Below are positions 58,750-64,000 of a stretch of DNA of 64,000 nt, piece by piece. Each line of letters begins with the position of its first letter. Positions within the stretch are counted from its first letter, which is position 1. The notes beneath the pieces are model-generated. The model searched no databases, was not told where the DNA came from, and saw only the letters and a program-made list of their open reading frames with translations. This DNA is from Spirosoma sp. SC4-14 (lineage in GTDB: Bacteria > Bacteroidota > Bacteroidia > Cytophagales > Spirosomataceae). A program made the translations under genes and the position numbers. The stretch spans positions 3,155,001 through 3,219,000 of the forward strand of contig NZ_CP147518.1 of the NCBI RefSeq assembly GCF_037201965.1. The letters run 5' to 3'.

Positions 58750-59553
58750 CTAGAAATTGGGTTTGAGCAGGTATTTACTGTAGAAGTCGTCGATCACTTT
58801 AACTGCTTCGGCAGGTGTATCGACCAGACTAACGAGTTTCATATCTTCTGGATTAATGTTGTGTTCCTGATTTAGCATCACATCATGAATCCAGTCGAGC
58901 AAGCCACCCCAGAATGCCCGGCCAACCAGAACAATCGGGAAACGGGCAATTTTTCGGGTCTGGATGAGTGTCATTGCTTCAAATAGCTCATCGAGCGTAC
59001 CCATACCGCCCGGCATCACCACAAAGCCCTGGGCGTATTTGACAAACATTACTTTCCGGACAAAGAAGAAATCGAAATTGATACTCTTGTCGGGATCGAT
59101 GTAAATATTGTTATGTTGCTCAAACGGAAGTTTGATGTTGAGACCAACCGATTTACCGCCCTGTTCGAAGGCTCCTTTATTACCGGCTTCCATAATACCC
59201 GGACCGCCACCTGTGATAACACCATAGCCATGACGAACCAATTTGGCCGCAATTTCTTCGGTCATTTTATAGTAAGGGTTGTCGGGCTTAGTACGGGCCG
59301 ATCCAAAGATCGACACACAAGGGCCAATTTTGGCAAGTTTGTCGAAGCCTTCCACAAACTCGGACATCACCTTAAAGATAACCCAAGAGTCGGCCGTTTT
59401 TATTTCATTCCAGTTCCGATCCTGGAACGCATCTTTAATCCGTTGTTCGTCGGGGGTAAGGAGTAACTCGTCGCGCTTGGGTAAATCCTGCGTAATGCGT
59501 TCGGTGCTCTGCGTTTCAGAGCGATGAACATTTTCTTTTGTTTCTTCCATCAA
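58750..59553 (-). CDS. LOG family (TIGR00730) Rossmann-fold protein
   Basis: A 267-residue cytosolic protein of the LOG/lysine-decarboxylase-like family. The signature 'GGGPGIMEAGNKGAFEQGG' near residue 118 and 'MPGGMGTLDELFEAMTLIQT' near 181 include the PGGxGTxxE catalytic motif. LOG enzymes release free nucleobase and ribose 5-phosphate from N6-modified AMP (cytokinin activation) or act as general nucleotide phosphoribohydrolases. The N-terminal ~60 residues are charged and unusual in length for the core family. It is divergent from rpiB. Confidence 0.9.
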   Translation of the reverse strand: MMEETKENVHRSETQSTERITQDLPKRDELLLTPDEQRIKDAFQDRNWNEIKTADSWVIFKVMSEFVEGFDKLAKIGPCVSIFGSARTKPDNPYYKMTEEIAAKLVRHGYGVITGGGPGIMEAGNKGAFEQGGKSVGLNIKLPFEQHNNIYIDPDKSINFDFFFVRKVMFVKYAQGFVVMPGGMGTLDELFEAMTLIQTRKIARFPIVLVGRAFWGGLLDWIHDVMLNQEHNINPEDMKLVSLVDTPAEAVKVIDDFYSKYLLKPNF

Positions 59554-59689
59554 TGTACTAAAAAAAGGTAGTGGGCGCGAAACGTACTCACTCAGTTATA
59601 AATCGAATTAACCGCCCTGTAGCTACAAAAAAGATAGACCGACAGCCATCGTAATCTATTTTTTTATTCGGGCGGAGTCAAATAACGAA

Positions 59690-59697
59690 TAATTTTG
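59690..59697 (+). promoter_or_regulatory. Possible -7 box upstream of rpiB
   Basis: TAATTTTG, full match to TAnnTTTG, with TTC (one mismatch to TTG) at the N20 position 59667-59669. It lies 117 nt before the rpiB ATG. Confidence 0.3.
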
Positions 59698-59813
59698 CCA
59701 AAACGTTTCTTCTGAATGCAGGTAGATAAGTATTCGCGGTTAATAAGTTATTAAATCGTTGGCAAAATCACAACGAACCGCAATAGTTTCCCTATCAGCC
59801 TATCTTTCTTATT

Positions 59814-60248
59814 ATGTCCTATCGTATTGCCATCGGTGCTGATCACGCCGGATTTTCGTACAAGGAAGCCATCAGAAGCTGGCTCGAAGCGCACAACTAT
59901 ACCGTAACGGATTTTGGAACCTATTCGGCCGACTCGGCCGATTATGCTGATTTTGCGCATCCCGTAGCAACTGCTGTTGAGTCGGGGGAGGCCGATCGGG
60001 GAATTTTGATTTGCGGCAGTGGGCAAGGTGTGTCCATGACTGCCAACAAACACCAGGGTATTCGGGCGGCATTAGTCTGGCAACCCGCAATAGCTGAACT
60101 TACCCGCCAGCACAATGATGCCAATGTGCTTTGTTTGCCCGAACGGTTTATTGACTTAAACGATGCACTGGAGTGCGTTCAGCGCTTTCTGGAAACAGAA
60201 TTTGAAGGAGAGCGTCACCAACGGCGCGTTGGCAAAATTGCCTGTTAG
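59814..60248 (+). CDS. rpiB: Ribose 5-phosphate isomerase B
   Basis: A 144-residue enzyme that interconverts ribose 5-phosphate and ribulose 5-phosphate in the pentose phosphate pathway. 'RIAIGADHAGFSYKEAI' is the N-terminal signature; the catalytic Cys lies in 'GILICGSGQGVSMTANKHQGIRAALVW' near residue 65. Length is normal (about 145). An allose 6-phosphate isomerase role cannot be excluded for this fold. It is followed by a long GC-rich hairpin shared with the convergent aminotransferase gene. Confidence 0.93.
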   Translation: MSYRIAIGADHAGFSYKEAIRSWLEAHNYTVTDFGTYSADSADYADFAHPVATAVESGEADRGILICGSGQGVSMTANKHQGIRAALVWQPAIAELTRQHNDANVLCLPERFIDLNDALECVQRFLETEFEGERHQRRVGKIAC

Positions 60249-60266
60249 AATAAGCCAAGCCCCCAC

Positions 60267-60363
60267 GCCCCCAAAGGGGAACTGCTGCCGCTCAGTTGCT
60301 GTCGCATTCTAATAACTGCCAAAGGCAGTAAAAGAAGGCGGCAGCGCTTCCCCCTTTGGGGGC
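60267..60363. repeat. GC-rich imperfect hairpin (CCCCCAAAGGGGG family)
   Basis: GCCCCCAAAGGGG (60267-60279) and GCTGCCGC (60284-60291) pair with gcggcagc (60338-60345) and ccccctttgggggc (60350-60363). The loop carries its own stem actgcc-aaa-ggcagt (60315-60329). It fills the rpiB/aminotransferase gap and reaches the aminotransferase stop codon. Confidence 0.88.
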
Positions 60364-61583
60364 TAGGAGGCCTTCCGGCGGCTCTCCAAAAAGGCCTCAA
60401 TCCGGTCCAGCGCTATGGTTAATTCATCAACCGTGGGCAGACACACAATACGGAAATGATTTTTATCGAAATAATTGAAGCCATTACCTGCCACTACCAA
60501 CACCTTTTGCTCCGTCAATAATTCATAGACGAATTGCTCATCGTCGGCAATGTGAAATTGATCCAGATCGATTCGAGGAAAAATATACAGTGCGCCTTTG
60601 GGTTTAACGCAGGTAATACCATCAATAGCAGTCATGCGGTTATATGCCAGCATCATCTGTTTATAAAGGCGACCTGTTGGAATAACCAGGTCTTTAATGC
60701 TCTGATAACCACCGAGTGCGGTCTGGATTGCATATTGGGTTGGCACATTGGCGCACAGACGCATACTGGCCAGTAAGGTTAGTCCTTCGATGTAGGACTT
60801 AGCCCGATGACGGGCACCGCTCATAATCATCCACCCACCCCGAAAACCAGCCGCCCGGTAGTTTTTCGAAAGCCCGCCCATGGTAATACACAGCGTATCG
60901 TTCACCATTTTCGAAATGGGATAGTGCACTGCTCCATCATACAGAATCCGATCATAAATTTCATCGGAAAACACAATGAGTTTATGCTGTTCGGCAATAC
61001 GGGCGATACCTTCCAGCACCGATTTGTCATATACAGCACCAGTAGGGTTGTTAGGATTAATGACAACAATGGCCCGGGTTCGCGCTGTGATTTTACTTTC
61101 TATGTCGGCCAGGTCAGGATTCCAGTCGGCGGCTTCGTCGCAGATGTAATGCACAGGTTTGCCACCACAAAAGGCTACCGAAGCTGTCCAGAGCGGATAA
61201 TCAGGCGATGGAATCAGTACCTCATCGCCTTCGTTCAGCAAGGCCTGCATCGAGAGCATAATAAGCTCGCTAACGCCATTGCCGATGTAGATGTCGTTGA
61301 TGGTGATACCCGGTAAGCCGATGTTTTGAGTATGGTGCATCACTGCCTTGCGGGCGGCAAACAGACCACGCGAATCAGAATACCCCTGCGCATTGCGGAT
61401 ATTGAGGATGATGTCGTGAACAATTTCGTCGGGCGCATCAAATCCAAAGGTGGCTGGGTTGCCAATATTCAGACTGATTATTTTATAGCCCTGGCTCTCT
61501 AATTCGAGCGATTTTTCATAGACTGGCCCCCGAATGTCATACTTTAAATTGGTGAGCCGTTCACTCTTTAAAATTTCATCCAT
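60363..61583 (-). CDS. PLP-dependent aminotransferase (AlaA-like)
   Basis: A 406-residue class I aminotransferase. 'YSDSRGLFAARKAVMHH' near 93, 'PNNPTGAVYDK' near 174, 'VFSDEIYDRILYDG' near 199 with the PLP Asp/Tyr, and the PLP Lys in 'MGGLSKNYRAAGFRGGW' near 240. It resembles E. coli AlaA (glutamate-pyruvate transaminase) most, so alanine synthesis is the likely role; aspartate transaminase cannot be excluded. A full consensus promoter lies just before the start, leaving only a few nucleotides of leader. Confidence 0.9.
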   Translation of the reverse strand: MDEILKSERLTNLKYDIRGPVYEKSLELESQGYKIISLNIGNPATFGFDAPDEIVHDIILNIRNAQGYSDSRGLFAARKAVMHHTQNIGLPGITINDIYIGNGVSELIMLSMQALLNEGDEVLIPSPDYPLWTASVAFCGGKPVHYICDEAADWNPDLADIESKITARTRAIVVINPNNPTGAVYDKSVLEGIARIAEQHKLIVFSDEIYDRILYDGAVHYPISKMVNDTLCITMGGLSKNYRAAGFRGGWMIMSGARHRAKSYIEGLTLLASMRLCANVPTQYAIQTALGGYQSIKDLVIPTGRLYKQMMLAYNRMTAIDGITCVKPKGALYIFPRIDLDQFHIADDEQFVYELLTEQKVLVVAGNGFNYFDKNHFRIVCLPTVDELTIALDRIEAFLESRRKAS

Positions 61584-61587
61584 TTTG

Positions 61588-61618
61588 CAAAACTACAAGG
61601 CTCTTTCACTAAAACCAA
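61588..61618 (-). promoter_or_regulatory. Bacteroidota-type promoter of the aminotransferase gene
   Basis: On the minus strand TTG (complement of 61616-61618), 20-nt spacer, TAGTTTTG (complement of 61588-61595): full match to the consensus. The ATG follows only 4 nt after the -7 box, implying a leaderless or nearly leaderless mRNA. Confidence 0.6.
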
Positions 61619-61727
61619 CGGTCAGGAAAAGAGCTGTTTATTCGATACAACTGCCAAACCCCGCAATGTGGCTACACGCATATAGAACGCGAATTCGACA
61701 GCCAGACACTGTGAATGGGGATAGCTT

Positions 61728-62219
61728 TTAGTATCGTTTTACATAAAAAAATTCGAGGTTATAGGTAATAGTTTCTACTACATTAGTCGTCGGGTTCTGG
61801 ATTTGCTCCGAAGTCTGAAATTTACCTGAACTTAACTCACCCGTGGCTTTTATGTATTTAAGCGCATACGGGGCGGGTGTCTGGCCCGGCGAAGCACTAA
61901 CGGGTCTGATGGTTAATACGGAGTCACGCAAAGACCAGGTTCCTTCTTCGGTTCCTTTCGTTTGGGTATTAGCCGATGAGTAGGATTCAGAATAGGTTGA
62001 GTCGGTACGGAACGTATAGGTATCGGTGCCAAGGTTGGAATTGATGGTTCCGTTGAGGGTAGAGTAGGAGTCGGGCAGGTCTGAAATAACGTATCGATTG
62101 ATGTCCCATTGCCCCACTATTGGCCCAGACACTGTAACATCGTTGCTGCCCTGAGTGCATGCATTGATGAGGCCAATCAGGAGCAGACAAAGCAAAGGAA
62201 GTAGTAATCGCTGTTTCAC
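61728..62219 (-). CDS. Lipocalin-like lipoprotein
   Basis: A 163-residue lipoprotein. The signal ends in the lipobox GLINAC (Cys21). The body has 'GPIVGQWDINRYVISD' followed by alternating strands with 'YTFRTDSTYSESYSS' and 'EEGTWSLRDSVLTIRP', the pattern of the small lipocalin-like domains common in Bacteroidota (GxW motif, then a 'GTW' strand). Function unknown; probably periplasmic or surface exposed. It is isolated, with no obvious operon partner. Confidence 0.75.
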   Translation of the reverse strand: MKQRLLLPLLCLLLIGLINACTQGSNDVTVSGPIVGQWDINRYVISDLPDSYSTLNGTINSNLGTDTYTFRTDSTYSESYSSANTQTKGTEEGTWSLRDSVLTIRPVSASPGQTPAPYALKYIKATGELSSGKFQTSEQIQNPTTNVVETITYNLEFFYVKRY

Positions 62220-62357
62220 CCGGTAATCTATTTTATCGACAAAAGCAGACAGGACACTTGTCTGGTAATCTGTTGTGATCGGTTAGTGTATTTAAGAGAC
62301 AAACGTACGGCATTTATGGATCATTGCATGCCTTTCCTGACTAAATAAATGGTATTT

Positions 62358-62840
62358 TCAGAAGAGCGACAGTTGGCCCGAACCGCCCTGTTCGTGTTCG
62401 AGAAGCCACTTTTTGCGCCATAAGCCACCTGCATAGCCCGTCAGTGACCCATCGGAACCAATAATACGGTGACAGGGAACCACAATCCAGAGTGGATTTT
62501 TACCGTTGGCAGCGGCCACCGCCCGAATGGCTTTTTCGTCGCCCAGCCGACGGCTTAGGGCCAGGTAAGATAGGGTAGTACCATAAGGCACATCAAGTAG
62601 CGCTTTCCAGACCGATTGCTGAAATGGAGTTCCGGCAGGATTGAGCAAAAAATCAAACGTTTGCCGCGACCCGCCGAAATAGTCCATTAACTGCGCAACT
62701 GCCTGTTCAACCGGTTCAGGTAAAGCAGTGGATACGGGTTCGTCGGACGAAACGTCGGTGCACGAAATTCTGCTGACACCGTTATTGTCGCCGGTTACAC
62801 GTACCTGCCCGAGGGGCGAGTCGAAAATTGTCGTTGTCAT
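62358..62840 (-). CDS. ogt: Methylated-DNA-[protein]-cysteine S-methyltransferase
   Basis: A 160-residue suicide repair protein that takes O6-alkyl groups from guanine onto its own Cys. The alkyl-acceptor motif 'IVVPCHRIIGSDGSLTGYAGG' is intact, with 'VPYGTTLSYLALSRRLGD' (helix-turn-helix DNA binding) before it. It lacks the Ada N-terminal domain, so it is the Ogt type. It begins 11 nt after the PIN-like gene and may share its transcript. Confidence 0.93.
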   Translation of the reverse strand: MTTTIFDSPLGQVRVTGDNNGVSRISCTDVSSDEPVSTALPEPVEQAVAQLMDYFGGSRQTFDFLLNPAGTPFQQSVWKALLDVPYGTTLSYLALSRRLGDEKAIRAVAAANGKNPLWIVVPCHRIIGSDGSLTGYAGGLWRKKWLLEHEQGGSGQLSLF

Positions 62841-62850
62841 GTCGCACTAG

Positions 62851-63327
62851 TTATACTGCTAAAAATTCATAGTCGATTTCTTCTGGCTGGGCAACCGCCT
62901 GTGGCTTTACGCCATTAAAAATCGGGTGGTTATTCACATCATTACGTAAGGCTACATCAATGATAATGGCGATTTTACGATGCGACAGCAGAATCGTTTT
63001 CAAGCGCCACCCATCTTCGGCATTGCAGGTAAGGCGTTTCTCGGTAAGCTTTGTAAAAGTGAGCTTATTGTGGGCATCGTTTTCAATAACTTTTAACCTG
63101 CCCTGGCGTTGTAATATGTCGGTTAGTACAACAATGTTCTGGTTACTTCGACCATATTCAACAAGTAGTTTTTTAGATACTACCCAGCAACCCCTGGAGC
63201 GAAGCCACGAGAGGAGTTTTTTGTACTCAGGATCGAGGGGATTCTTAAAGTTTTTTGCGACGTTGGTATCGACAAAAAGATCTGATTTTAGAATTTTTTC
63301 TAATTCTTCTCCGGTGGGATTTTCCAT
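62851..63327 (-). CDS. PIN-like nuclease-fold protein paired with an AAA ATPase
   Basis: A 158-residue soluble protein. The segment 'LFVDTNVAKNF' (Asp20, Asn22) followed by 'SKKLLVEYGRS' (Glu57) matches the first two acidic positions of PIN-domain ribonucleases; later acids ('NAEDGWRLK', 'IIIDVALRND' with Asp124/Asp130) could complete the site but do not follow the usual spacing, so the call is tentative. The ATG overlaps the stop of the upstream ATPase gene by one base (TAATG), a sign of coupled translation. An ATPase/PIN pair of this kind suggests a toxin- or defence-type module; that is inference. Confidence 0.6.
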   Translation of the reverse strand: MENPTGEELEKILKSDLFVDTNVAKNFKNPLDPEYKKLLSWLRSRGCWVVSKKLLVEYGRSNQNIVVLTDILQRQGRLKVIENDAHNKLTFTKLTEKRLTCNAEDGWRLKTILLSHRKIAIIIDVALRNDVNNHPIFNGVKPQAVAQPEEIDYEFLAV

Positions 63328-64000
63328 TAGTGAGCATTCAGCGCAATATCCATTACATCAATTCCATATGTATCGAAGAAGCCCGCAGGAGCACCCTTTA
63401 TTTCGCCACTTGTGGTAAATTCTACGTTGTGGACAGTATTTTTTGTGCCATCGTTTTCAAAATATAAAACACAAACATCTTCTGGGTTCAATTCACCTGT
63501 AACCAGCAGAAGCCGAATGCGGTTAAGCAGGTACTCGCTATGTGTTTCAACGATATATTGTTTTTGCGTCCGCTTAATTTGATTCGCTAAATAATTGCCG
63601 AATTGTGCCTGGATTTTTGGATGAAGATGAATTTCAGGCTGAGAAACTGCCAGGCATGAGTTATCGGAAAGCTGAAGATCAGCTACTATTATTGGCAGGA
63701 ACTGACTAATACCAAAACCTACGTCTGTGAGGGAGGCAAAACGAGAATTTGTCGTAGTCTTTATAGTTAAGTCAAAACGTCCTCCTTTTAATTTTGTGGA
63801 TTGAACTTTAGTGAATAGTTCAATTTCTCTCATTATGCCATTAAGTAATAGAACTTTAGTAGGAGCTGTCTCCTCCCATTCCACAATTTGATCAATGTAG
63901 CCTACCCCGTCGGGACTAACTTTATATTGAGCTTTCGCCTTTTGATAATACGTTCTTTCTGGAGGCTGTCGGAACGATCCTATATAATTGAAATTTTTAT
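63327..64000 (-). CDS. AAA (ABC-type) ATPase, DUF3696-like C-terminal part, truncated by the window edge
   Basis: An open reading frame that continues without a stop through the window end, so only the C-terminal ~224 residues are seen. The first residues visible include 'NYIGSFRQPPERTYYQ', the pattern found before the DUF3696 region. Then come 'LTDVGFGISQFLPIIVADLQ' (ABC signature-like), 'CLAVSQPEIHLHPKIQAQ' (Walker B region, with Ser-Gln where acids are usual before PE) and 'YIVETHSEYLLNRIRLLL' (H-loop). The Walker A lies outside the window. Such OLD/RecF-like ATPases occur in defence pairs with nucleases. The next gene is coupled through TAATG. Confidence 0.75.
   Translation of the reverse strand, partial: KNFNYIGSFRQPPERTYYQKAKAQYKVSPDGVGYIDQIVEWEETAPTKVLLLNGIMREIELFTKVQSTKLKGGRFDLTIKTTTNSRFASLTDVGFGISQFLPIIVADLQLSDNSCLAVSQPEIHLHPKIQAQFGNYLANQIKRTQKQYIVETHSEYLLNRIRLLLVTGELNPEDVCVLYFENDGTKNTVHNVEFTTSGEIKGAPAGFFDTYGIDVMDIALNAH

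Noticed and set aside
1..64000. tRNA, rRNA, integrase or transposase genes that would mark an island.
   Set aside because: No cloverleaf with a TTC-type T-loop, no rRNA-like stretch and no recombinase motif was recognised on either strand by eye. A covariance-model scan could still find short RNAs.

Overview
The window reads as ordinary chromosome of a Bacteroidota bacterium of the order Cytophagales, most like a Spirosoma relative. This is inferred from family content, not from a marker gene. The supporting families are three CarboxypepD_reg-type TonB/beta-barrel receptors, an ASPIC/UnbV-VCBS lipoprotein, DUF2723, DUF3667, DUF4494 and DUF4385 proteins and a HYC_CC_PP protein. Bacteroidota-type promoters (TTG-N20-TAnnTTTG) also appear, and Shine-Dalgarno sequences are scarce. 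I saw no rRNA, tRNA, CRISPR array, insertion sequence, prophage or origin. | Layout. 1-4.3 kb: a DUF4494 protein and a 1213-residue VCBS/ASPIC lipoprotein, converging on a shared terminator. 4.5-11.5 kb: a plus-strand copper-handling cluster made of a HYC_CC_PP protein, a TonB receptor, an HMA-like/AraC regulator, a Csp four-helix copper store, a Cys-containing sialidase-like protein, a Met/His-rich outer-membrane protein and a periplasmic HMA protein. 11.6-18.0 kb: a minus-strand uronate/sugar-acid cluster (MFS, Gfo/Idh/MocA, SDR, old yellow enzyme, GH88). 18.3-22.6 kb: kynureninase, QueG, GrpE and DnaJ. 22.8-27.6 kb: an RclA-like flavoprotein divergent from a hybrid histidine kinase. 27.7-34.7 kb: two outer-membrane beta-barrels, a CPA1 antiporter and a DUF2723 glycosyltransferase-like protein. 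34.8-37.0 kb: DUF4385, then folD overlapping a RusA-like nuclease, which overlaps an 85-residue unknown. 37.1-41.0 kb: two ECF sigma/membrane-protein pairs. 41.1-51.4 kb: SRAP, two PF14905-type receptors, ROK kinase, peroxiredoxin, methyltransferase, TetR and an NmrA-like protein. 51.5-54.3 kb: YitT and a cysE-cysK pair. 54.6-62.2 kb: PQQ-type sugar dehydrogenase, DUF3667, a helix-hairpin-helix protein, LOG, rpiB, an AlaA-like aminotransferase and a lipoprotein. 62.4-64.0 kb: an alkyltransferase downstream of an AAA ATPase/PIN-like pair cut by the window edge. | Four observations stand out. (1) Eight intergenic regions hold long imperfect hairpins. In most of them the arms are degenerate tandem 7- or 9-nt repeats, with a different repeat unit at different sites. 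(2) A palindromic pair of divergent ECF promoters shares the box TGCAACATT-N13-CTGTCT, and a related box sits before the second ECF gene. (3) Two compact nuclease-like gene sets are present, RusA-like plus an 85-residue protein and AAA ATPase plus PIN-like, and they are the best candidates for an undescribed system. (4) The copper cluster includes a sialidase-fold protein that may bind metal. Most other genes are recognisable housekeeping or accessory functions.
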